A DNA stretch of 13,399 bases, taken from contig DATDHI010000105.1 in assembly GCA_036521655.1 (NCBI GenBank), forward strand, positions 1 through 13,399, given 5' to 3'. This document shows, one piece after another, positions 6,195 through 12,908 of this stretch. Origin of the DNA: GCA-003244245 sp036521655 (lineage in GTDB: Bacteria > Actinomycetota > Actinomycetes > Mycobacteriales > Pseudonocardiaceae). A program made the position numbers and the translations under genes. The notes below the pieces were generated by a model. That model was not told the DNA's origin. It ran no database searches and saw only the letters and a program-made list of their open reading frames with translations. Position 1 is the first letter of the stretch; every line of letters starts with the position of its first letter.

Positions 6195-7612
6195 GGCACG
6201 CCGCCGGCCGGAGCGATCAGCTCCACCGGCTCAACGACCAGGTCGATACCCTCGGCGCCGATCACCTTGCAGCGCACCAGGTCGCCGACCGCGAAGGAGC
6301 CGGCACCCGCTCCGGTGAGCGTGCACTCGCCGTCCACCTCGGGGGCCTGGTGCTCGGCGCGCCCGGCAGCATCATCTTCGACCAGTACGTCCATCGTTTC
6401 CCCGACCCGTTCCTCGGCGCGCTGCGCGGTGAGCTGCTCGACCAGCGCGCTGACCCGCGCAACGCGCTCGCCGATGGTGTGCTCGCCGTGCTGCCCAGGC
6501 AGCCCGGCAGCCTCGGTGCCGTCCTCGTCGGAGTAGCCGAACACGCCCACCGCATCCAGCCGGGCCTCAATGAGAAAGCGCTCCAGCTCAGCGACGTCGG
6601 CCTCGGTCTCCCCGGGGAACCCGACGATCACGTTGCTGCGGGCCCCCGCTGCGGGCGCCAGTTGCCGGATCTGGTCGAGCAAGGCCAGGAACGACTCCCG
6701 GGAGCCGAACCGGCGCATCCGGCGCAGGACCGGCTCGCTGGCGTGCTGGAAGGACAGGTCGTAGTAGCTCGCCACCCCGGCGGTGCCGGCGATCGCAGCG
6801 ACCAGAGAGGGGCGCATCTCCGCCGGCTGCAGGTAGGAGACCCGGGTACGCCAGATGCCCGCAACGGCGGCCACCCGGCCCAGCAGCTCCTCCAGGGCGC
6901 CGGAGCGGCCCAGGTCCTTGCCGTAGGACGTGGAGTTCTCGCTGACCAGCACGAGCTCCCGCACTCCCGTGCCGGCCAGCCAGGCCGCCTCGCCCAGCAC
7001 CTCGTCGATGGGGCGGGAGGCGAACGCGCCGCGGAAGGTGGGGATGGCGCAGAATGCACAACGCCGGTCGCAGCCCGACGCGATCTTCAGCGGGGCGACC
7101 GGGGAGTCGTCCAGCCGGTGCCGCGGCACCCGCGGGCCCCAGCCGTGCCCGGGCAGTGCGGGACCAGCGGCGATCGCCGCGGGCCGGGATACCGGGGTGA
7201 TCGGGAGCAGGGTGCGGCGGTCCACCGGCCGGTGCGCGGGCACCGCCCGGCCGGCAAGCACGTCATGCAGCCGATTTCCCAGCTCCGGGTAGGCATCGAA
7301 CCCCAGCACCGCGTCGGCCTCCGGCAGGCTCTGCGCCAGTTCGGCGCCATAGCGCTCGGCGAGGCAACCCACCGCGACGACCTTCGCGCCGGTATCCGCC
7401 GCCGCCAGCAGGGTGTCGATGGAGTCCTTCTTCGCCGCCGCGACGAAACCGCAGGTGTTCACCACCACCACGTCCGCCGCGCCCCCGTCGGCGTCCACCA
7501 GTTCCCAGCCACCCTCGGTCAGGCGACCTGCCAGTTCCTCGGAGTCAACGTCGTTTCGCGCGCAGCCCAAGGTGAGTAGGGCAACACGCGGCGGCTTCGA
7601 CGAGGTCGGCAT
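6191..7612 (-). CDS. rimO: Ribosomal protein S12 methylthiotransferase RimO
   Basis: This 473-residue radical-SAM enzyme adds a methylthio group to a conserved Asp of ribosomal protein S12. The N-terminal UPF0004 domain carries the cysteines of the second iron-sulphur cluster at C17 (LGCARN), C54 (NTCGF) and C83 (VGCLAER). The radical-SAM cluster motif CDRRCAFC holds C181, C185 and C188. The core is about 172-400 and a TRAM RNA/protein-binding domain closes the protein (about 404-470). The LGCARN, SGCDRRCAFCAIP and FQHASEPVLRRMRR segments favour RimO over MiaB. The ATG lies only 4 bases after the rloB stop, without a clear ribosome binding site; a promoter-like sequence suggests a leaderless transcript starting at this ATG. 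It overlaps pgsA downstream by 4 bases. Confidence 0.95.
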   Translation of the reverse strand: MPTSSKPPRVALLTLGCARNDVDSEELAGRLTEGGWELVDADGGAADVVVVNTCGFVAAAKKDSIDTLLAAADTGAKVVAVGCLAERYGAELAQSLPEADAVLGFDAYPELGNRLHDVLAGRAVPAHRPVDRRTLLPITPVSRPAAIAAGPALPGHGWGPRVPRHRLDDSPVAPLKIASGCDRRCAFCAIPTFRGAFASRPIDEVLGEAAWLAGTGVRELVLVSENSTSYGKDLGRSGALEELLGRVAAVAGIWRTRVSYLQPAEMRPSLVAAIAGTAGVASYYDLSFQHASEPVLRRMRRFGSRESFLALLDQIRQLAPAAGARSNVIVGFPGETEADVAELERFLIEARLDAVGVFGYSDEDGTEAAGLPGQHGEHTIGERVARVSALVEQLTAQRAEERVGETMDVLVEDDAAGRAEHQAPEVDGECTLTGAGAGSFAVGDLVRCKVIGAEGIDLVVEPVELIAPAGGVP

Positions 7613-7616
7613 AATC

Positions 7617-8207
7617 TCAGGGTATCCGGCCCCCGTCCATGATCAAGCGAACCAGCTTCCAGACCCCGCTGGACGGATCGCATCTGTACTTGCAGCCAGT
7701 CAGATCAAGGCGCTCCGCGCGGCGAATCGCATCCATCACCCCCGTCTCGAAATCAGCAAACCGGAGACCGTTTTTCTGATACCCAGGCAGCTGCCTGGCC
7801 AGTTGGCGCAGGACGGCCCTGGCATCGCACATGGGCGCCGTGCAGTCCTGATGATGCAACAACAGCCACAGCTCGAAGCACGGGTTCGACACCGCGAGCC
7901 GCACATCCAGTTTGGCAGCGAGAGCTACGGCCGGCTCGAGGTCGAACTCATCGGAGTCCACGACGCACCACACCTCGTCGAACTCGTCCCCAACGGCGGG
8001 GGCGATCAATCGCGCGTACCTGACGAGGTCTTCGGGCGCACGAGCCTTCGCCTTGACCTTTACCTGGACCGCAGGGTTTCGCAGATATCCCTTCAGCCCG
8101 AGGAAGTAGGCCGGTTCAGTGCACTCACCACCGCACAGGACAAACAGTCGCAGGCGTGGCTCGCGAAACGGCGCCCGCCTGCCCCGGCGGGGCCCTACAA
8201 CGCTCAT
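7617..8207 (-). CDS. rloB: RloB-family protein, predicted TOPRIM-like nuclease subunit
   Basis: This 196-residue protein follows the RloB family plan. A basic N-terminus (RRGRRAPFREPRLR) leads into the strand and loop LFVLCGGECTEPAYF (21-35), corresponding to the family's EGE-x-TE-x-x-YF. The acidic pair is VWCVVDSDEF (D84, D86), then SNPCFELWLLLHH (107-119) with N108, E112 and W114. The closing DPSSGVWKLV (177-186) matches the usual P-S/T-x-V-x-x-LV. RloB was named from ORFs linked to restriction-modification loci and is thought to have a TOPRIM-like fold, so nucleic-acid cleavage or tRNA targeting is likely but unproven. The first family Glu is Gly here (G26). The ATG lies 9 bases after the ATPase stop without a clear binding site, so translation is probably coupled. 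Base composition looks less GC-rich than the neighbours. Confidence 0.82.
   Translation of the reverse strand: MSVVGPRRGRRAPFREPRLRLFVLCGGECTEPAYFLGLKGYLRNPAVQVKVKAKARAPEDLVRYARLIAPAVGDEFDEVWCVVDSDEFDLEPAVALAAKLDVRLAVSNPCFELWLLLHHQDCTAPMCDARAVLRQLARQLPGYQKNGLRFADFETGVMDAIRRAERLDLTGCKYRCDPSSGVWKLVRLIMDGGRIP
7619..7646 (-). promoter_or_regulatory. Predicted rimO promoter inside the 3' end of rloB
   Basis: On the minus strand TTGATC (7646-7641) and TACCCT (7624-7619) are separated by 16 bases. The second hexamer is followed by 6 bases and then the rimO ATG at 7612. This is a good match to a -35/-10 pair and predicts a leaderless rimO mRNA. The last base of the -10 is the first base of the rloB stop codon. 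Confidence 0.5.
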
Positions 8208-8216
8208 CGAAAGCCG

Positions 8217-9536
8217 TCAGTCAGCCGCGACATGGGAACCGAGCACATCGAACCCGTCGAGGATCGGGATACCTCCGTACGCCCCACCCAGATATCGCCG
8301 GGCAAGATTGTGCTCCTGGCGCGGCTTGAAGTCCGTGAGCGGGTAGAGTTCGGACGCCCCGTCCGGATGCTTCTCGACGAACCATACCTGATCTCGCTCC
8401 ACGCCCGGTTCACCGGCGACCGGCGCGAGCAGGAACGCATCATGAGTCGTGAACAGCAGTTGGGCGCAACTCGCGTTCGTGACTGAATCACGGAATAGAC
8501 CGACCAACTTACGGACCAGCAACGGGTGCAGACTGGTGTCGATCTCGTCGACCACCAACGTGCGGCCGCGATCCAAGCTGGTGATCACCTCGGGCAACAG
8601 CTCCAGCCAGAGCCGGGTGCCGTCGGATTCGTCCGCCAGCTCGAGTCCCACACTGCGATGAATCACCAGGAGCTTGGCTCGGCGCGACTGTTTCCGGAGG
8701 ATGTCGGCTCGCGACCGCGCCCGCTGCAACTGCTCAGCATGCTCCCGGGGCATTGCGGAACCAGCCTGGGTCTCCAGCGCTTCCAGCTCAGATATCTCCC
8801 TCGTCAGCAGCGCGGCCTGCGCAGCGGCACGCGAATCGTCCACGTACTCGACAATGATGTCGGAGATCCCCACATCCGCGGCGCGTGCCAGCTCGAGGAG
8901 GGTTGTTCGGTCGGCATCCGACCGCTCGACGAGCCGTGCGAGTCGCTCACCACGGCGCGCCCAGGCGTGGGATGACCGCACAAACACTAGGGACTGTTGG
9001 AACCACTCAACCACAGGCTGAAACTCATGCAGCCTCAGCCACCCCGCCACGGCGAGGAACAGCGCGTCCTCGGTAAGCAAGTCTTCGATGACCTCGGCCC
9101 GCGCACGCTGTGTGACGGTCGAACCGAAGGCGATCGAAGAGTGCTCCCGCTCGAACAGCACGCGCCTACGGCCGACCGGGTACGCGTGCAGCCACTCGCT
9201 GACGACCCGCTCGTCATCGACCGCGAAGCCGTAGGCATAGCGCACACCGTCCAAGACCAGCTCAACCTGGAAGCTGGACGGCTCCAGCAACGACTTCGGT
9301 TCTAGCCTGAAGGGGCTCCGCGGGATACCGGACCGGGGTTCCCGGGTGCCCCAACCACGCACCAGATCGGACACCAGCCGCAGGCCGTCGAGGAGGTTCG
9401 ACTTGCCGGAAGCGTTGGCTCCGAACACTGCAGCGACCGGTACGACATCCCGGTCGTTGTCGTAGGACGGCATGAGCAGGAGCTCGTGCTCGTCCCGGAA
9501 CGATCGGTGGTTGGCCAGCCGGAAGCTGCGCAGCAC
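8217..9536 (-). CDS. RloA-like AAA/ABC-type ATPase, partner of RloB
   Basis: This 439-residue ATPase of the AAA_15/AAA_21 (OLD/SMC-like) group starts MLRSFRLANHRSFRDEHEL, the usual opening strand of such ATPases. Walker A is GANASGKSN (39-47). A long insertion with coiled-coil character (about 236-290) precedes the ABC signature region ADESDGTRLW (301-310). Walker B with its catalytic Glu is TLVVDEID (326-333), followed by the D-loop SLH and the H-loop TTHD (363-366). The end, RRYLGGAYGGIPIL, is common to RloA-type proteins. It is expected to hydrolyse ATP and to sense invasion or control RloB, as in other ATPase-TOPRIM defence pairs (inference). The GTG start has GGGAGGG at 9541-9547. An AT-rich promoter region lies upstream, shared with divergent argA. 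Confidence 0.88.
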   Translation of the reverse strand: MLRSFRLANHRSFRDEHELLLMPSYDNDRDVVPVAAVFGANASGKSNLLDGLRLVSDLVRGWGTREPRSGIPRSPFRLEPKSLLEPSSFQVELVLDGVRYAYGFAVDDERVVSEWLHAYPVGRRRVLFEREHSSIAFGSTVTQRARAEVIEDLLTEDALFLAVAGWLRLHEFQPVVEWFQQSLVFVRSSHAWARRGERLARLVERSDADRTTLLELARAADVGISDIIVEYVDDSRAAAQAALLTREISELEALETQAGSAMPREHAEQLQRARSRADILRKQSRRAKLLVIHRSVGLELADESDGTRLWLELLPEVITSLDRGRTLVVDEIDTSLHPLLVRKLVGLFRDSVTNASCAQLLFTTHDAFLLAPVAGEPGVERDQVWFVEKHPDGASELYPLTDFKPRQEHNLARRYLGGAYGGIPILDGFDVLGSHVAAD

Positions 9537-9559
9537 CTGGCCCTCCCATCAACCCAGCT

Positions 9560-9590
9560 CAGAGCATTCTTATGCAGCATATCTGCACGA
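9560..9590 (-). promoter_or_regulatory. AT-rich promoter region of the ATPase-RloB module
   Basis: This is the least GC-rich stretch of the region. On the minus strand it contains TATGCT (9581-9576), matching TANNNT, which would give a leader of about 33 bases before the GTG at 9536, with a good ribosome binding site. It also carries the 9-base palindrome ATGCAGCAT (9572-9580) and the interrupted repeat GCAG-ATATG-CTGC (9586-9574), possible operator sites. A -35 was not clear. Confidence 0.4.
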
Positions 9591-9633
9591 GAGGCCGTCT
9601 GAGACCCTCCAATCCGGTATTGAAAGGTACCGA

Positions 9634-9639
9634 TAGGTT
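9634..9639 (+). promoter_or_regulatory. Probable -10 element of argA, leaderless transcript
   Basis: TAGGTT fits TANNNT and ends 7 bases before the GTG at 9646. This is the same spacing as in front of parA and rimO. No Shine-Dalgarno sequence is present between it and the start codon, so argA is probably transcribed from its start codon. Confidence 0.45.
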
Positions 9640-9645
9640 CTCCCT

Positions 9646-10146
9646 GTGCCTGCTCCGCCCACCCTGCGTCGAGCGCGGGTCGGGGACGTCCGCAGGATCA
9701 AAGATCTTGTCGACTGCTACGTCCCGGCGGTGCTGCTGGCCAAACAGCTCGTGACACTGTACGAGGACGTCCAAGAGTTCTGGGTCGTCGAACAGGACGA
9801 TGCCCTCGTGGGCTGCGGCGCACTGCACGTCCTTTGGGAAGATCTCGCCGAGATCCGCACCCTCGCGGTGCACCCTGACGCCCTGGGGTGTGGGGTAGGG
9901 CATGCGCTTGTCTTGCAGTTGGTGGAGCAGGCGCGGGAGCTGGGGCTACGTCGCGTGTTCGTGCTGACCTTCGAGGAGCACTTCTTCTCCCGGCACGGCT
10001 TCCGGGTCATCGAGGGGACCCCGGTCACCCCGGAGGTCTACGAGGAGATGCGCCGATCGCACGATGCCGGTGTCGCCGAGTTCCTCGACCTGCCCTACGC
10101 CAAGCCCAACACCCTAGGTAACACCCGCATGCTGCTCGAGCTCTAA
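9646..10146 (+). CDS. argA: Amino-acid N-acetyltransferase (N-acetylglutamate synthase, short GNAT type)
   Basis: This 166-residue single-domain GNAT protein closely resembles M. tuberculosis Rv2747, which acetylates glutamate (and glutamine) with acetyl-CoA as the first step of arginine synthesis. Shared features include LVTLYEDVQEFWVVE (35-49), GCGALHVLW (56-64), EIRTLAVHP (69-77), the acetyl-CoA loop GCGVGHAL (81-88), FVLTFEEHFFSRHGF (105-119) and EFLDLPYAKPNTLGNTRML (145-163). Rv2747 sits at the same place beside ftsK, which supports the assignment. It lacks the amino-acid kinase domain of classical ArgA, as usual for this short type. The GTG start is preceded by a likely -10 but no ribosome binding site. 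It converges on ftsK with 58 bases between them. Confidence 0.93.
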   Translation: MPAPPTLRRARVGDVRRIKDLVDCYVPAVLLAKQLVTLYEDVQEFWVVEQDDALVGCGALHVLWEDLAEIRTLAVHPDALGCGVGHALVLQLVEQARELGLRRVFVLTFEEHFFSRHGFRVIEGTPVTPEVYEEMRRSHDAGVAEFLDLPYAKPNTLGNTRMLLEL

Positions 10147-10155
10147 CCCCACCCA

Positions 10156-10190
10156 CCGGCGTGTCGTGCTCCCCTGCCCGGTGTGTCGCG
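10156..10190. repeat. Imperfect 13-bp direct repeat between argA and ftsK
   Basis: CCGGCGTGTCGTG (10156-10168) recurs as CCGGTGTGTCGCG (10178-10190), 22 bases apart, with two mismatches. It lies in the 58-base gap where two genes converge. No clear terminator hairpin was seen here. Its role, if any, is unknown. Confidence 0.45.
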
Positions 10191-10204
10191 CCCTGGTGCC
10201 CGGG

Positions 10205-12727
10205 CTAGTCCTCGTCCGCCCCGGCGTCGCCGCCCGGATCGCCGCCGCGGATCATGTACAGCAGCCCGGGCAGATCCTCGGGCCTGAGCAGCACGTCGCG
10301 GGCCTTGGACCCCTCCGAGGGGCCGACCACCCCCCGGCTCTCCAGCAGGTCCATCAACCGGCCCGCCTTGGCGAAGCCGACTCGCAGCTTGCGCTGCAGC
10401 ATGGAGGTCGAGCCGAACTGGCTGGTCACGACAAGTTCTGCGGCCTGCAGCAGCACGTCGAGATCGTCGCCGATTTCCGGGTCGATCTCCCGCGGCTCAC
10501 CGGCTTTAGCGGCGGTAACTCCCTCGTGGTATTCCGGGGCAGCCTGGTTCTTGGTGTAGTTGACGACTTTGGCGATCTCGTCGTCGCCGATGTAGGCACC
10601 CTGGATCCGCACCGGCTTGGAGGCGCCCATCGGCAGGTAGAGCCCGTCGCCCATCCCGATCAGCTTCTCCGCGCCGGGTTGGTCCAGGATCACCCGGCTG
10701 TCGGTCAGCGAGGCGGTGGCGAAGGCCAGCCGGGACGGCACGTTGGTCTTGATCAGCCCGGTGACCACGTCGACGCTGGGCCGCTGGGTAGCCAGCACCA
10801 GGTGGATGCCGGCCGCCCGCGCTTTCTGGGTGATCCGCACGATGGCGTCCTCGACGTCGCGCGGGGCGGTCATCATCAGGTCAGCCAGCTCGTCGACGAT
10901 CGCCATGATGTACGGGTAGGGGCGGTACTCCCGCTCGGAACCCGGCGGTGCCTGGATCTCGCCCGATCTCACCTTCTTGTTGAAGTCGTCGATGTGGCGC
11001 ACCCGGCTGGCCTGCATGTCCTGGTAGCGCTGCTCCATCTCCTCCACCAGCCAGGCCAGCGCTGCCGCCGCCTTCTTCGGCTGGGTGATGATGGGGGTGA
11101 TCAGGTGTGGGATGCCCTCGTAGGGAGTGAGCTCCACCATCTTCGGGTCGATGAGGATCATCCGGACCTCGTCGGGGGTGGCCCGGGCAAGCAGCGAGAC
11201 GAGCATCGAGTTCACAAAGCTCGACTTGCCGGAACCGGTGGACCCGGCCACCAGCAGGTGGGGCATCTTGGTCAGGTTCGCGGTGACGAAATGGCCCTCG
11301 ATGTCCTTGCCCAGCCCGATCACCATGGGGTGCTGGTCGCGGCTGGACGCCGATGAGCGCAGCACATCGCCCAGCCGCACCATCTCCCGGTCGCTGTTGG
11401 GCACCTCGATCCCGACCGCGGACTTGCCCGGGATCGGGGCCAGCAGCCGGACATTGTCGGTGGCCACCGCGTAGGAGATGTTGCGGGTCAGCTGGGTGAT
11501 CTTCTCCACCTTCACCCCGAGCCCCAGCTCCACCTCATAGCGGGTGACGGTGGGGCCTCGGGTGAACCCGGTGACCCGTGCATCCACCGAGAACTGGTCG
11601 AGAACCCCGTCGCTCGCCTCGATCATCGAGTCGTTTGCCCTGCTGCGGGCCTTGGGAGGGTCGCCCTGGAGCAGCAGATCAGGCGGTGGCAGCTGGTAGT
11701 CGCCCTCGACCACCCGGTGCACAGACATCTGTGGGCTGAGCTTGCCTTCGACCGGTCCTTTGACCGGTCCTTTGACCGGCACGGCCGCGGGCTTCGGTTG
11801 CGCGGCGGGTTGGTCAGGCGCATCGGCGGCGCCTAGCTGCTCGGCGAAGATCTCCGCCGTCTGGGCGGCCTGCCTGCGCCGGGAGGGACGGCGCAGCCGC
11901 GCGGTCGCCGGATCAGTGCCGGTCACGGCGTCATCGGCAGCCTGATCCGGATCCTGCTCCGGCGGCGCTTTCCACAGAGTGCGGATCCGTTCGGGCACCG
12001 CCCGCACCGGGGTCCCGGTCAGGACCAGCAGCCCGTAGACAGCCAGCAAGGTGAGCAGAGGGGCCGCCACCCACAAGGTGAATCCACTGACCAAGGGGTC
12101 AGCGACCAGGAACCCGACCGCGCCGGCGGCCCGGGACCGTCCTTCCCCGTTGGAGGGAGCGCCAGCCGCGAGATGCCACAGGCCCAGCGTCCCCAGCATC
12201 AGCAGCAGGGTGCCGACTGTCCGGCGGGGCCGAGCCTCCGGATCGGACTCGGTGCGCATCAGGCCCACCGCGACCCCCGCTAGCACCACCGGTAGCGCCA
12301 CCGACGCGGTGCCGAACACTGCCCGCAGGGTCTGCTGGACGCCGGCGCCGACCGGTCCCCCAGCTGCCCACCACACTGCTGCAGCGGCGACCACGGCGAG
12401 ACCGACCAAGCCGAGTGCCAAGCCGTCGCGGCGGTGCGCCGGTTCGAGCTCGCGGGTTCGGCCTAGCGCCCTGGCGAGCCCACCGGCTCCCCTGGCCAGC
12501 AGCGACCACGCACCGGACAGACCCCGGCCGAGAATGTGCTTCCTGCGGGGCGTCAGCCGCCGAACCGGGCGACGGGCCGGCCTTCTCGCGGGCCGCTGAC
12601 GGTCCGACCGCGGGCGCGAGCTGGCCGTCGAAGCCTTGCTCCGCGAAGTCGTGCTCCGAGAACCCTGGCTCCTCGAGGAACCCTGGGATCGCCCGCTTGT
12701 CGTATTCGTGGTCGCCCGTCCTGCCAT
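10205..12727 (-). CDS. ftsK: DNA translocase FtsK/SpoIIIE
   Basis: This septum-associated motor pumps chromosomal DNA during division. Numbered from the GTG at 12736 (843 residues): residues 1-70 are basic and rich in Ser, Thr and Arg. About four membrane helices follow between 104 and 240. A short linker carries a KGPV repeat (321-330). The motor has Walker A GSTGSGKS (498-505), LIDPKMVELTPYEGIPHL (527-544), Walker B IVDEL (613-617) and LATQRPSVDV (648-657). The gamma domain (about 755-820, with VVTSQFGSTSMLQRKLRVG) recognises KOPS-like sites that orient movement. I prefer the ATG at 12727 (MAGRATT) because TACCGT, a TANNNT hexamer, ends 8 bases before it. The upstream GTG at 12736 is the alternative. 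It is a typical actinobacterial FtsK with a short linker. Confidence 0.96.
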   Translation of the reverse strand: MAGRATTNTTSGRSQGSSRSQGSRSTTSRSKASTASSRPRSDRQRPARRPARRPVRRLTPRRKHILGRGLSGAWSLLARGAGGLARALGRTRELEPAHRRDGLALGLVGLAVVAAAAVWWAAGGPVGAGVQQTLRAVFGTASVALPVVLAGVAVGLMRTESDPEARPRRTVGTLLLMLGTLGLWHLAAGAPSNGEGRSRAAGAVGFLVADPLVSGFTLWVAAPLLTLLAVYGLLVLTGTPVRAVPERIRTLWKAPPEQDPDQAADDAVTGTDPATARLRRPSRRRQAAQTAEIFAEQLGAADAPDQPAAQPKPAAVPVKGPVKGPVEGKLSPQMSVHRVVEGDYQLPPPDLLLQGDPPKARSRANDSMIEASDGVLDQFSVDARVTGFTRGPTVTRYEVELGLGVKVEKITQLTRNISYAVATDNVRLLAPIPGKSAVGIEVPNSDREMVRLGDVLRSSASSRDQHPMVIGLGKDIEGHFVTANLTKMPHLLVAGSTGSGKSSFVNSMLVSLLARATPDEVRMILIDPKMVELTPYEGIPHLITPIITQPKKAAAALAWLVEEMEQRYQDMQASRVRHIDDFNKKVRSGEIQAPPGSEREYRPYPYIMAIVDELADLMMTAPRDVEDAIVRITQKARAAGIHLVLATQRPSVDVVTGLIKTNVPSRLAFATASLTDSRVILDQPGAEKLIGMGDGLYLPMGASKPVRIQGAYIGDDEIAKVVNYTKNQAAPEYHEGVTAAKAGEPREIDPEIGDDLDVLLQAAELVVTSQFGSTSMLQRKLRVGFAKAGRLMDLLESRGVVGPSEGSKARDVLLRPEDLPGLLYMIRGGDPGGDAGADED
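11750..11779. repeat. 12-bp tandem repeat in the ftsK linker
   Basis: Two exact copies of GACCGGTCCTTT (11750-11761 and 11762-11773) are followed by GACCGG of a third. On the minus strand they encode a KGPV repeat in the flexible linker between membrane and motor domains. The unit keeps the reading frame, so copy number may vary between strains. Confidence 0.85.
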
Positions 12728-12908
12728 GTCCCACACGGTAACCCGTCCGTCCCTTCCTCCCCAGGAGCAAAGAACACCACACAGGCCTCAGCAGTTACAG
12801 GGGCCACGCTGGGCGGCGACCACGACGCTGTCACGCTGCCCGTTCATGGTCGCGCGCAGCTGAGGTCTATGCGTCCGCGACACGCCGGAACCTGGCCGCC
12901 GGCCCTGC

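Noticed and set aside
6350..7579. Long plus-strand ORF (over 400 codons) opposite rimO
   Set aside because: It is the antisense shadow of rimO: rich in Gly, Arg, His and Gln, with no motifs.
7413..8486. Long plus-strand ORF opposite rimO, rloB and the ATPase
   Set aside because: It runs across three genes with clear motifs on the other strand and has no recognisable protein features. Long antisense ORFs are expected at high GC.
10166..11356. Long plus-strand ORF opposite ftsK
   Set aside because: It is a shadow of the conserved FtsK motor domain, with a low-complexity His/Gly-rich composition.
12737..12908. Terminator between rnj and ftsK
   Set aside because: Only a short GCCGG/CCGGC stem with a long loop and no T-run was seen, not enough for a call.
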